A stretch of 54,298 bases of DNA. Origin: Chitinophagaceae bacterium. Its GTDB lineage: Bacteria; Bacteroidota; Bacteroidia; Chitinophagales; Chitinophagaceae. The notes under the pieces were generated by a model. That model ran no database searches and was not told the DNA's origin. It saw only the letters and a list, made by a program, of their open reading frames with translations. The stretch lies in NCBI GenBank assembly GCA_025449935.1, contig JANWIJ010000079.1, positions 1 through 54,298 of the forward strand, in the 5' to 3' direction. A program made the translations under genes and the position numbers. Numbering within the stretch: the stretch's first letter is position 1; each line of letters opens with the position of its first letter. This document shows, piece by piece, positions 1-8,732 of this stretch.

Positions 1-284
1 CCAAAAATGGCATTAATTGTATTAAAGGTGTAATCCGTAACGCCCACGGTAAATGTTTCTGGGGCCGGTGGCGGGGGAGGCGGAGGTGCAGCAACCTCTC
101 CCTCTTTTGGCGGAGGTATCGGTGCTGTTTTAGGTGCAGGTGTAGGAACTGCCACAACGGTATACCCGTTAAACTCCAGCAGTTCTTTAATAAACACTAC
201 TCTTGCCGGCTTTACATTTTTCTCGACGATGCCGCATTTAACGCCGTCCAGTACTTCAAACTCATGATTTTTATTAAGGGCCAT
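1..284 (-). CDS. Proline-rich hypothetical protein (C-terminus cut by window edge)
   Basis: A reading frame open from ATG at 284 to the window edge encodes at least 94 residues; the C-terminus lies outside. The first ~55 residues look folded (MALNKNHEFEVLDGVKCGIV...), followed by a Pro/Ala-rich linker at about residues 53-78 including seven consecutive prolines, then the start of a second folded segment (FTVGVTDYTFN). No signal peptide or membrane segment is visible. It starts only 5 bp after the nuoN stop, so it is almost certainly the last or a late gene of the nuo transcript. I do not recognise the family. A multi-domain or scaffold protein with a flexible linker is possible, but its function is unknown. 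Confidence 0.65.
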   Translation of the reverse strand, partial: MALNKNHEFEVLDGVKCGIVEKNVKPARVVFIKELLEFNGYTVVAVPTPAPKTAPIPPPKEGEVAAPPPPPPPAPETFTVGVTDYTFNTINAIF

Positions 285-289
285 TATAA

Positions 290-1687
290 CTAACTTAATG
301 AATGTATATAGTCGTAAATCCAGCTAAGCAAACCAATCAATACGATACCGGCGGCACAAATGATCAAACCCAGTTTTACGGGTAAGCCGGGCTTTAAATT
401 CTCCACCGGGTGCTCGTTTTTTTCCATGAATACAGCCCTCACTACCCGCAGGTAATAATACAGCGAAATGACCATGTTTAAAGCGGCAACAGTGATGAAC
501 CAGTAACTTGCTTTTGATCCTCCCGCCGTTAAAAGGAAGAGCTTTCCAAAAAATCCCGCTGTTGGCGGGATACCGGCCAGTGAGAACAGGGCAAGTGCCA
601 GTACCCAGCTAAGGAAGGGATTGGTTTTATATAAGCCCCTGTAATCATCAATATTTTCTCTCCCGCTCTGATCTGAAATAACGGCAGCCACCCCAAATGC
701 GGCCAGGTTCGAGAAGATATAAACCAGGATAAAGTACACAACAGCTGTAATACCCATATTATCATTACTGCTGATGCCCACCAGGATAAAACCAACTTGG
801 GCTATGGAGGAAAATGCAAGGAAACGTTTGATGTTTTGCTGGCGCAAAGCAAACAGGTTGCCGATCACCATGGTTGCCACAGCAAGCATCACCAGCATGT
901 TGTACCATATTTCCTGCATGGGCTGGAAAACTTTGTACAGGGTAGTCATGAAAATAAAAGCTACCGATCCCTTTGAAATGACCGAAAGGAATGCCGTAAC
1001 AGCGATTGGTGATCCTTCATATACATCGGCCGTCCATAAATGAAAGGGCACAATGGACAATTTAAAAGCAAAGGCGGTAAACAGGAATACAAATGCGAGT
1101 ACCTGCAGGGGAGAATTATCTAATTGCGCTGGTATTTCCGCAAAACTGATGGTGCCGGAGGCACCATACAGCAAAGAAATACCAAACAACAAGATGCCAG
1201 ACGAGAAGGCTGAAGACAGGATCATCTTCATAGCACCCTCCGAGGAACGTTTTTTATTCAGGTCAAAGTTGGCCATAGCTGCAACCGGAATGGTAGCCAG
1301 TTCAAGCGAGAGGTAAAATATCAGCAGGTTGCCACTGGAGATCATCAGGAACATTCCCAGCAGGGCCGATAACAGGAGCATAAAAAATTCGGGCAGGTGT
1401 TCGCTTTTCTTCAGCCAGTCGGCACAAAGCAATGAAATAAGGTACACCCCGAGACCCAGGATATTCTTCTGGAAAACAATAAGCGGGTTGGTGTAAAACA
1501 TATCGCCAAATAAATTACCCGTTGTGTTCAAAAAGAAACCCGCGATAAAGTTTACCAGCAACAGTGCCTGTACCAGGGATAATAATGATTCATTCTTTAT
1601 CCCCTTACCGATCTTAATAAAGAGCAGCAGAAAGATAATGGCCGTAACCAGCAGCTCGCTCTTCATCAAGGTGAGAAATTCATTCAT
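290..1687 (-). CDS. nuoN: NADH-quinone oxidoreductase subunit N
   Basis: A 465-residue polytopic inner-membrane protein of the antiporter-like complex I subunit family (NuoL/M/N; proton_antipo_M domain). The family core is visible around residues 210-240 with the FKLSIVPFHLWTADVYEGSP motif, including the conserved Lys and His of the proton channel, and again in the AFSSIAQVGFILVG segment. About 13-14 hydrophobic helices are evident and the length is normal for NuoN. It is expected to carry one of the proton translocation channels of the membrane arm. It starts 11 bp after nuoM and is followed after 5 bp by a proline-rich gene, consistent with one operon. Confidence 0.97.
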   Translation of the reverse strand: MNEFLTLMKSELLVTAIIFLLLFIKIGKGIKNESLLSLVQALLLVNFIAGFFLNTTGNLFGDMFYTNPLIVFQKNILGLGVYLISLLCADWLKKSEHLPEFFMLLLSALLGMFLMISSGNLLIFYLSLELATIPVAAMANFDLNKKRSSEGAMKMILSSAFSSGILLFGISLLYGASGTISFAEIPAQLDNSPLQVLAFVFLFTAFAFKLSIVPFHLWTADVYEGSPIAVTAFLSVISKGSVAFIFMTTLYKVFQPMQEIWYNMLVMLAVATMVIGNLFALRQQNIKRFLAFSSIAQVGFILVGISSNDNMGITAVVYFILVYIFSNLAAFGVAAVISDQSGRENIDDYRGLYKTNPFLSWVLALALFSLAGIPPTAGFFGKLFLLTAGGSKASYWFITVAALNMVISLYYYLRVVRAVFMEKNEHPVENLKPGLPVKLGLIICAAGIVLIGLLSWIYDYIHSLS

Positions 1688-1698
1688 CCGGTCCTGTT

Positions 1699-3177
1699 TT
1701 ATTTTCCGCCAATTTTATTCATTATTTCTTCCGCGGCGGGCCGTAATAAATCATTTAGCCAGCCGGGGGCAATACCTATTGCTAAAATTCCCGCTACCAG
1801 GATCACGGCGGCCAGCTTTTCATTCCAGGCCGCATCTTTTAGCTGTAAATAACCGGCATTTTTTAAAGGACCCATCGCCGTATTGCCAATGGCTCTTAAA
1901 ATATAGACCGCCGTAACGACAATTGACATGGCCGCAGCAATGGTGGCAATGCGGTGAAACAAATCATCCCGCTGCCAGGATCCCATGAAAACCGTCATCT
2001 CTGCTACAAAGCCGCTCAATCCGGGCAAACCTAATGAGCAAAGACCTACTATAAATAATACGGTTGTGATAAAGGGCATCACTTTCATGAGTCCGCCCAT
2101 TTCATTTACCATCCGCGTATGTGTCCTGTCGTATATCATGCCAATCACTGCGAAGAAAAGGGCTGTCATCAAACCATGCGAGACCATCTGCATCAATGCC
2201 CCCGTAATAGCTGTTTGTGTCAGCATCCCAATACCGAGAAGACTAAAACCCACATGGCTCACGGATGAATACGCATTGATATATTTCAGATCCTTCTGCA
2301 TCATCGTGGCGAAGGCGCCATACAGGATGGCAATCGCAGAAAGGACAATAATAATTTGGGCATATTCTTTTGCTCCTTCTGGCAACAGGTAGGTGGCCAC
2401 GCGCAAACAGCCATACCCGCCTAATTTCATGGAAATACCTGCCAGGAACATCGAACCCGCAGTCGGGGCGGAAGAATGTCCATCAGGTACCCAGGTATGC
2501 AGGGGAAAGAGGGCTGTAAAAACCCCGAATCCAACGAATAAGAGAGGGAAAATGATGTATTGAACGTTGGTGGGGATGTTTTTTTGGGATAAAGCCATTA
2601 TGTCAAAACTATGCCCGGCCGTAAAATACAAACCAAGCATACCCACCAGGATCAAAGCCGAACCGCCCATCAGCATCAGGGCAAGTTTGTTGGCGCTGTA
2701 TTCTTTTTTACCGCTGCCCCATATCCCGATCAGTAAATATTTCGGTATCACCGATATTTCCAGGAAGAAAAAAAGAATGAAGAGATCCAGCGAAATGAAG
2801 AAACCATATGCACCCAATGCCAGCAGGATCAGCAGGAAATAAAACTCCTTTGTCATCTTTTCAATATTCCACGACACCAGCACACCGGCGATCAGCACAA
2901 AGGAGGTTAGCAAAACCATGGCCACCGAAATGCCATCTACGCCGAAATGAAAATTGATATTCAGGGATGCAAATAGTACATGATGCTGTTCGAACAGCAT
3001 CTGGGCGGTATTCCCCGCCGCTCTTTCCCCGGTGTAAGCAAACAGCAGGACAAACGCTACCGCCAATTGTACAACCGAGCCGGCCAGGGAAATCCATTTT
3101 ACCTGCTCCCTGTTGCGGGACAACAGTACAGCGACGGCAGTTAGTAATGGGGCTCCTATGAGTAATAAAAGGTTCAT
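1699..3177 (-). CDS. nuoM: NADH-quinone oxidoreductase subunit M
   Basis: A 492-residue polytopic membrane protein of the antiporter-like subunit family. The diagnostic NuoM motif is present (FPLHTWVPDGHSSAPTAGS, around residues 220-240), as is the conserved Glu-containing helix LFFFLEISVIPKYLLIG near residue 135-155. It forms one proton-pumping unit in the complex I membrane arm between NuoN and NuoL. Spacing of 23 bp from nuoL and 11 bp to nuoN supports co-transcription. Length and start codon (ATG at 3177) are as expected, with no frameshift. Confidence 0.97.
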   Translation of the reverse strand: MNLLLLIGAPLLTAVAVLLSRNREQVKWISLAGSVVQLAVAFVLLFAYTGERAAGNTAQMLFEQHHVLFASLNINFHFGVDGISVAMVLLTSFVLIAGVLVSWNIEKMTKEFYFLLILLALGAYGFFISLDLFILFFFLEISVIPKYLLIGIWGSGKKEYSANKLALMLMGGSALILVGMLGLYFTAGHSFDIMALSQKNIPTNVQYIIFPLLFVGFGVFTALFPLHTWVPDGHSSAPTAGSMFLAGISMKLGGYGCLRVATYLLPEGAKEYAQIIIVLSAIAILYGAFATMMQKDLKYINAYSSVSHVGFSLLGIGMLTQTAITGALMQMVSHGLMTALFFAVIGMIYDRTHTRMVNEMGGLMKVMPFITTVLFIVGLCSLGLPGLSGFVAEMTVFMGSWQRDDLFHRIATIAAAMSIVVTAVYILRAIGNTAMGPLKNAGYLQLKDAAWNEKLAAVILVAGILAIGIAPGWLNDLLRPAAEEIMNKIGGK

Positions 3178-3200
3178 TAATTCTTATTTATCGGGCCTGT

Positions 3201-5135
3201 CTATTTCCATCCATAAATAACCAATACTGCCAGCAGTATTACACCGGCCAAAAAGTAAATGGCATATTGCTGCACTTTCCCTGACTGCACTTTTTTGATG
3301 CCTTCTGAAACAGCCTGGGTCGTATTGCCGGCCAGGTTCACTAATCCATCGACCACGTGCCTGTCAAACCAGGCGGCCGGTCTTCCTACCAGGTTGAACA
3401 ATACTTTCCGGGTAATGAACAGGTAGATCTCGTCTATATAAAATTTGTGATAGGCCGCTTTGTATAACCTGCCTAATGATGCGGCCAGCTTTGTGGATTT
3501 ATCACTCTGCTTTTTGTATAACCACAGGGCCGCGATAATCCCGCCAACACCCAATGCTACAGGTGCTACAGAGAATCCTAAATGGAATTTTGATTCAATG
3601 GGTTTACCATCCGGACTTACGAATTCGCCAAAAGGAATAAAACCGGCAGCAGCGGCACCAACAGCCAGTAAAACAAGCGGCAACATCATCGCCCACCCAC
3701 CTTCACCGTGTTTCTCTCCATGGATCACGTGTGGTTTGTTCCAGAAGATGGTAAAGTATAAACGGAACATGTAAAAAGCGGTGAGACCTGATGTGATCAA
3801 CGCAATCCAGTAAATGGCCTTGTTGTTCTCATGAGCCGCCAGCAGGATCGCCTCTTTACTGAAGAACCCGGCGAATGGGGGAATGCCGGCAATGGCCAGG
3901 CAGGCAATCAGAAAAGTAATATGGGTAATCGGTAAATATTTTCTCAGTCCTCCCATGTCTTTCATTTCATTACTGTGCACAAAATGAATAACAGCCCCGG
4001 CTCCAAGGAACAATAATGCTTTGAACATGGCATGAGTAAAAAGATGGAACAGGGAGGCCGTGTAGCCTGATTCTCCCCCGCCACCATAGGATGAAACCCC
4101 AAGTGCAAACATCATATAACCAATCTGCGACATGGTGGAATAGGCGAGCACTCTTTTAATATCCGTTTGTGTGCAGGCAATCACCGCGGCAATAATGGCA
4201 GATACAGCACCCACCCATCCGATGATCTCAAGCACAGCCGGTGTGGTCAGGGCGAAGACCGGGAATAACCTTGCCACGAGATAAACACCCGCCACTACCA
4301 TGGTGGCAGCATGTATCAATGCGGAAACAGGCGTAGGTCCTTCCATCGCGTCTGGTAACCAGATATGCAACGGGAACATGGCGCTTTTACCGGCACCACC
4401 AATAAACACCAGCATGGCTCCCCATGATAATGCCGAAATGCCGAGAAAAGAATAGGTAACCGCTGTTTTAATTTCATCCGATCCGGGAGAAGTTAACCGT
4501 TGGATGAGCGTGGGAAAATCAAGTGTGCCGGCACTATATGATAATATCAAAATGCCGATCAGGAACCCTAAATCGGCAAAACGGGTGACGATAAAAGCTT
4601 TTTTGCAGGCAGCCACCGCGCTTGGTTTGTCATAATAATAACCAATGAGCAGGAAGGATGAAACACCCACCAGTTCCCAGAAAATATAAATCTGGAATAT
4701 ATTTCCGGACAAAACCAGCCCCAGCATGGAGAAGGTGAACAACCCGAGGAAAGAATAGTACGTGGGAAACCTTTCTTCGCCCTTCATATAACCAAGACTG
4801 TATACGTGCACCATCAGCGAAACGAAGGTGACTACCACGAGCATCATTACAGAAATAGGATCTATGATCAGGCTGATGTTAATTGAAACGCCTTTGGAAA
4901 ACTCCAGCCAGGTAATTTCCAGCGGAACAAACTGCTGGTAAACTCCATTCACCCTGCCGTAAACAAAAAAATATTCATAAGCTGTATACAAGGCCAGGAC
5001 GGTGGAAGCAAGTAAAAGGGCGGTACCAATTATGCCAGAACTGTTTTTAAGGTATTTCCGGCCGGCCAGGCCCAGCAAAAGGAACCCGGCAAGGGGCAGT
5101 AACGGAATGAGTGCTATAGCAGTGCTGTTGGGCAT
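3201..5135 (-). CDS. nuoL: NADH-quinone oxidoreductase subunit L
   Basis: A 644-residue membrane protein, the distal antiporter-like subunit of complex I. It has an N-terminal Oxidored_q1_N region (residues ~70-120), the antiporter core with the GKSAMFPLHIWLPDAMEGPTP motif near residue 250-270, and a long C-terminal extension. That extension would form the lateral amphipathic helix and ends in a final transmembrane segment (YAIYFLAGVILLAVLVIYGWK). Length is typical (600-660). It starts 6 bp after nuoK. It is expected to pump protons at the far end of the membrane arm. Confidence 0.97.
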   Translation of the reverse strand: MPNSTAIALIPLLPLAGFLLLGLAGRKYLKNSSGIIGTALLLASTVLALYTAYEYFFVYGRVNGVYQQFVPLEITWLEFSKGVSINISLIIDPISVMMLVVVTFVSLMVHVYSLGYMKGEERFPTYYSFLGLFTFSMLGLVLSGNIFQIYIFWELVGVSSFLLIGYYYDKPSAVAACKKAFIVTRFADLGFLIGILILSYSAGTLDFPTLIQRLTSPGSDEIKTAVTYSFLGISALSWGAMLVFIGGAGKSAMFPLHIWLPDAMEGPTPVSALIHAATMVVAGVYLVARLFPVFALTTPAVLEIIGWVGAVSAIIAAVIACTQTDIKRVLAYSTMSQIGYMMFALGVSSYGGGGESGYTASLFHLFTHAMFKALLFLGAGAVIHFVHSNEMKDMGGLRKYLPITHITFLIACLAIAGIPPFAGFFSKEAILLAAHENNKAIYWIALITSGLTAFYMFRLYFTIFWNKPHVIHGEKHGEGGWAMMLPLVLLAVGAAAAGFIPFGEFVSPDGKPIESKFHLGFSVAPVALGVGGIIAALWLYKKQSDKSTKLAASLGRLYKAAYHKFYIDEIYLFITRKVLFNLVGRPAAWFDRHVVDGLVNLAGNTTQAVSEGIKKVQSGKVQQYAIYFLAGVILLAVLVIYGWK

Positions 5136-5141
5136 TTTGGT

Positions 5142-5456
5142 TTAATACTTTAGTTCTTCGGCATTTTCCACATCAATAGACTGGTGACTACGGTATAAAT
5201 TGATGATAATGGCTATGGCAACGGCCGCCTCGGCCGCGGCGATCGCAATGATAAAAAGTGTAAAGAACAATCCGTCCATTTTCCCGGGCCATAAATATTT
5301 GTTGAACGCAATAAAATTAAGATTCACACTGTTCAGTATCAGTTCTATGCTCATCAGCATGGTAATAAGGTTTCTCCTGGTTAAAAAACCATACACGCCA
5401 ATAAAGAAGAGGGCAGCACTGATAAACAGGAGGTGATATAGTCCGGGTTCCATCAT
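5142..5456 (-). CDS. nuoK: NADH-quinone oxidoreductase subunit K
   Basis: A small 104-residue membrane protein with three hydrophobic helices. The NuoK signature is visible in RRNLITMLMSIELILNSVNLNF, with the conserved membrane Glu in MSIE and a second Glu in the AAAEAAVAIAIIINLYR helix. Both acidic residues are known to be needed for proton coupling in the family. The start overlaps the end of nuoJ by 4 bp (ATGA type), a sign of translational coupling. Confidence 0.95.
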   Translation of the reverse strand: MMEPGLYHLLFISAALFFIGVYGFLTRRNLITMLMSIELILNSVNLNFIAFNKYLWPGKMDGLFFTLFIIAIAAAEAAVAIAIIINLYRSHQSIDVENAEELKY

Positions 5457-5974
5457 TTGGTTTCAGGTTTACTTCGCAGGGCAATCACGATACACCCAAT
5501 CATGGCAGCCAGTAACAGCATTGAAATAACTTCAAAAGGTAAAGCATATCCTTCCTCGTTAACATTCATCATTTTTTTACCAATATTGAAAACGGTTGTT
5601 GGGAGCGGGGTTTCTGAAGTTTCATAAAACGTATGCTGGTAGACCTGGATCATGGTTAGTGCAAACCCGCAAAAGACTGCCAGTGCTGAAAAGATTTTTC
5701 TGCCCGGTTTTTGTTTGGCCAGTTTTTCACCGGCTTGCTGGGTCAGGAAGATGGAGAAGATTATCAGTACGACAATCCCTCCCACATACACCACCACCTG
5801 GACAGCAGCAATAAATTCATACTGCAGCCAGAAATAAAGACCTGCAATGCCAATCAATGAAAACAATAAATAAATGGCTGCCCGGAATATCTGTCTTGTA
5901 GTAACAGACAAAAAGCCACAGGTTAGCGTCAATGACGCCAGCAAATAGAATATAATAGTTGAACCTGTTATCAT
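5453..5974 (-). CDS. nuoJ: NADH-quinone oxidoreductase subunit J
   Basis: A 173-residue protein with five predicted transmembrane helices. The family hallmark is the third helix region VQVVVYVGGIVVLIIFSIFLT, where the pi-bulge-containing TM3 of NuoJ lies. It belongs to the proximal membrane arm with NuoA, K and H, close to the quinone site. It overlaps nuoI by 4 bp at its start and nuoK by 4 bp at its end, so nuoI-J-K appear translationally coupled. Confidence 0.95.
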   Translation of the reverse strand: MITGSTIIFYLLASLTLTCGFLSVTTRQIFRAAIYLLFSLIGIAGLYFWLQYEFIAAVQVVVYVGGIVVLIIFSIFLTQQAGEKLAKQKPGRKIFSALAVFCGFALTMIQVYQHTFYETSETPLPTTVFNIGKKMMNVNEEGYALPFEVISMLLLAAMIGCIVIALRSKPETK

Positions 5975-6447
5975 TCTATGCCATCCATGATTTTAGAACC
6001 GGGGTTATTCAAAATCTTTGTCAGTTTCGTCCGGTCAAATACACTGTGCTCAAATGTCTGGGCCATTACGATGGCATCCGATGGGCAGGCAACAACACAA
6101 AGATTACACATGGTGCAGAGCTCCAGGTGATAGACCAGTTTGTCAATCGCTTTTTTCTTCCTGCCGTCTGCCAGCAAGACAGACTGTGTAATCACTTTGA
6201 TCGTGCCGTTGGGGCAGGCCAGTTCACAAGCCTGGCAGCCGGTACAGCGGTGTTCATTTTTTTCGTCATGTGGCATCACGACTTCCCCCTTAAACCGTTC
6301 AGGCAGGTTTAAGGTATCTCTGTTGTCAGGGTATTGCTGCGTGATAATTTCTTTATGGTGAGTAAAATAATAGCCCGTCCGCTTCATACCCACCAGGAGT
6401 GATTTTATACCGAGGTAAACTTCTTTTATATATTTTGTTATAAACAT
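5971..6447 (-). CDS. nuoI: NADH-quinone oxidoreductase subunit I (two 4Fe-4S clusters)
   Basis: A 158-residue ferredoxin-type subunit with two classic 4Fe-4S binding motifs, CTGCQACELACP around residues 69-80 and CTMCNLCVVACP around residues 111-122. These bind clusters N6a and N6b, which relay electrons to NuoB. The N-terminal ~30 residues form the amphipathic membrane-docking segment. Because NuoE, F and G are missing from this operon, NuoI is the most exposed electron entry point of the encoded complex and the likely docking place for a soluble donor such as ferredoxin; that is inference. It ends 4 bp inside nuoJ. Confidence 0.96.
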   Translation of the reverse strand: MFITKYIKEVYLGIKSLLVGMKRTGYYFTHHKEIITQQYPDNRDTLNLPERFKGEVVMPHDEKNEHRCTGCQACELACPNGTIKVITQSVLLADGRKKKAIDKLVYHLELCTMCNLCVVACPSDAIVMAQTFEHSVFDRTKLTKILNNPGSKIMDGIE

Positions 6448-6451
6448 AGTT

Positions 6452-7528
6452 TTAAAAATGCCATTTCAATATGGCCATGGCGGTTACCAGTAACAGGTTT
6501 ATCATGCTGATGGGTAATAAATATTTCCATTCCAGGTTCAACAACTGGTCAATCCTTAACCGGGGGAACGTCCACCTGAACCACATAATAATAAATATCA
6601 GGAAGAACGTTTTTCCAAAGAACCAGATACTCGATGGAATATAATCCATCACCTTGTTGAACCCCGTCCAGTTCCCGATATGGAAGGGCATCCAGCCACC
6701 CAGGAACAAGGTAGCTCCAATGGCACAAACGATAAAAACATTCACATATTCTGCCAGGAAGAACAAGGCGAACTTCATTCCAGAGTATTCAGTATGAAAA
6801 CCTGCGGTTAATTCTGATTCGGCTTCTGCCAGGTCGAAAGGAGCCCGGTTTGTTTCCGCCGTAACAGCAATAATGAAAATAACAAACGCGATGAGGGCAG
6901 GAATATGCCCTTTAAAAATCCACCAGCCGTCGGCTTGCGACTGAATGATGTCAGAAACCCGCAGGCTCCCGGTCAGCACTACTATTGTCAGGATGGATAA
7001 GCCCGCTGATAATTCATAGCTGACAATCTGCGCACCACTCCGCATGGCACCCATCAACGAATATTTGTTGTTGCTGGCCCATCCTGCCATCAATATACTG
7101 ATGACCATGATGGAAGAAACTGCTGAAACATACAATACTCCAATATTCAGATCCCACAATTGGAAATCTTTGGCAAAAGCAATCGGCGCCATCAGCAGCA
7201 TCGCAACGATCATCGCGATAAAAGGGGCCAGGTTGAACAATAACTTATCAGCCCCGTTCGGGGTTAATCCTTCCTTCACCAATAATTTCAAGGTGTCAGC
7301 CAGCGATTGCAGCATCCCTTTCGGACCGACCCGGTTGGGTCCCAGCCGTATCTGCATCCACGCAGATACCTTTCTCTCCATGAGCACGAGTACCAGGCCC
7401 AGGACCGCGAATAAACTAATGACGGCAATACCGGCAATAACCATTTCAATGACCAATGTCAAAGTGGGGTTGAAGGTTTTATTCAACCATATGTGCAATT
7501 CATTGGCGATATCGCTAAAACTCCACAT
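6452..7528 (-). CDS. nuoH: NADH-quinone oxidoreductase subunit H
   Basis: A 358-residue membrane protein of the NuoH/ND1 family, which forms the quinone-binding chamber and connects the peripheral to the membrane arm. Diagnostic stretches are MERKVSAWMQIRLGPNRVGP near residues 50-70 and the acidic loop FDLAEAESELTAGFHTEYSG near residues 230-250. About eight transmembrane helices are present. It follows nuoD directly (87-bp gap) where nuoE-F-G would be expected in a 14-gene operon, and precedes nuoI by 4 bp. Confidence 0.96.
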   Translation of the reverse strand: MWSFSDIANELHIWLNKTFNPTLTLVIEMVIAGIAVISLFAVLGLVLVLMERKVSAWMQIRLGPNRVGPKGMLQSLADTLKLLVKEGLTPNGADKLLFNLAPFIAMIVAMLLMAPIAFAKDFQLWDLNIGVLYVSAVSSIMVISILMAGWASNNKYSLMGAMRSGAQIVSYELSAGLSILTIVVLTGSLRVSDIIQSQADGWWIFKGHIPALIAFVIFIIAVTAETNRAPFDLAEAESELTAGFHTEYSGMKFALFFLAEYVNVFIVCAIGATLFLGGWMPFHIGNWTGFNKVMDYIPSSIWFFGKTFFLIFIIMWFRWTFPRLRIDQLLNLEWKYLLPISMINLLLVTAMAILKWHF

Positions 7529-7539
7529 GCAGCGGATTC

Positions 7540-7611
7540 CTAAAAGGAAATTTGTTTTTTAGAGATGATAAATACCATTTTCACTTTCATATTGTTTAAT
7601 TTCTTATCCAT
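7540..7611 (-). CDS. Possible 23-residue ORF in the nuoD-nuoH gap
   Basis: The 87-bp gap between nuoD and nuoH contains an ATG-to-TAG frame of 23 codons (MDKKLNNMKVKMVFIISKKQ...), starting 4 bp after the nuoD stop and ending 11 bp before nuoH. The peptide is basic and lysine-rich. It sits where nuoE-F-G lie in 14-subunit operons but shows no similarity to them. A short hairpin (TTCCT-AAA-AGGAA) covers its stop codon. It may be only a spacer that keeps ribosomes moving to nuoH, or chance; a functional peptide is not shown. Confidence 0.2.
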   Translation of the reverse strand: MDKKLNNMKVKMVFIISKKQISF

Positions 7612-7615
7612 GTTC

Positions 7616-8731
7616 TTACCTGTCTATATCGGGTATGACCAAATCCAACGTCCCCATCATGGCTACCAGGTCCCCAAGTTTACTGCCCCGGGCAATATGG
7701 TCCAGTACCGAAAGATTTGAAAACCCGGGTGAGCGGAATTTAATCCGGTAGGGAGTTGTGCCTCCTTCACTAACAATATAAACTCCCAGTTCTCCCCGGG
7801 CCGTTTCCACCCGGCTATAAAATTCTCCTTTGGGTAATTTCAGCACCGCTTTTGTTTTTGCCTGGAAATCACCTTCCGGGATATTGTCAATCAATTGTTC
7901 GATGATGCAGACAGATTGTTCCATTTCCCGGATGCGCACCATGTAACGGGCAAATGAATCACCCCCCGTTTCCAGTATTTCTTCAAATTCCACGTTATTA
8001 TATACTTCGTAGGGGTAATATTTCCGGATATCACAGCGGACACCGCTTCCCCTGGCCGTTGGCCCGGAGCAGCCGTAAGAGACCGCATCTTCGGCTGATA
8101 AATAACCTACTTTTTTCATCCGGTTCTGGAAAATAACATTCCCAGTTACCATTTCATCGTATTCATGAATTTTGCGTTTAAACAACTGTATAAACTCTTT
8201 TACCTTCCGCTGGAAATCAGGATGAATATCCTGCATCACTCCTCCTGGTACCATATAGTTCATGGTCAGCCTGGCACCACAGGTTTCTTCCATAATATCA
8301 TTGATGGTTTCTCTTTCCCGGAAAGCATGAAAGAAAGGTGTGAAAGCGCCAAGGTCCATGGCCATCGCTCCCCACCAAAGTTCATGAGAGGCTATTCTTG
8401 TCAGCTCATCCATTAACACCCGCACCACCTGGGCTCTCGGGGGAATTTCCAGCTGCAACCCCTTTTCCACACACATTGCGCAGGCGTGGTTATTAATATG
8501 TGCCGAGAGGTAATCCATCCGGCTGGTGACATAAATAAATTGCCGGTAGCTGAGGCTTTCACACATTTTTTCAATAGAACGATGAATAAATCCCAGGTGC
8601 GGTTCTACTTTTTTGATCGTTTCCCCGTTCAGGGTAATCACCAGGTGCAATACACCATGGGTAGCGGGATGCTGGGGTCCCACATTAATGATTAAGTCAC
8701 CTTCTGTTGTTGTACCGACTTCTTCGAACAT
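7616..8731 (-). CDS. nuoD: NADH-quinone oxidoreductase subunit D
   Basis: A 371-residue peripheral-arm subunit of the 49-kDa/NiFe-hydrogenase large-subunit superfamily. It has the N-terminal GPQHPATHGVLHL motif (quinone-site His region), HLGFIHRSIEK, and a C-terminal DLVIPDIDR ending that matches the family. It lies over the quinone cavity together with NuoB. NuoC and NuoD are separate proteins here, unlike the fused NuoCD of Bacteroides and enterobacteria. It starts 1 bp after the nuoC stop. It is slightly short for the family (usually 390-410), from a trimmed N-terminus. Confidence 0.96.
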   Translation of the reverse strand: MFEEVGTTTEGDLIINVGPQHPATHGVLHLVITLNGETIKKVEPHLGFIHRSIEKMCESLSYRQFIYVTSRMDYLSAHINNHACAMCVEKGLQLEIPPRAQVVRVLMDELTRIASHELWWGAMAMDLGAFTPFFHAFRERETINDIMEETCGARLTMNYMVPGGVMQDIHPDFQRKVKEFIQLFKRKIHEYDEMVTGNVIFQNRMKKVGYLSAEDAVSYGCSGPTARGSGVRCDIRKYYPYEVYNNVEFEEILETGGDSFARYMVRIREMEQSVCIIEQLIDNIPEGDFQAKTKAVLKLPKGEFYSRVETARGELGVYIVSEGGTTPYRIKFRSPGFSNLSVLDHIARGSKLGDLVAMMGTLDLVIPDIDR

Positions 8732-8732
8732 A

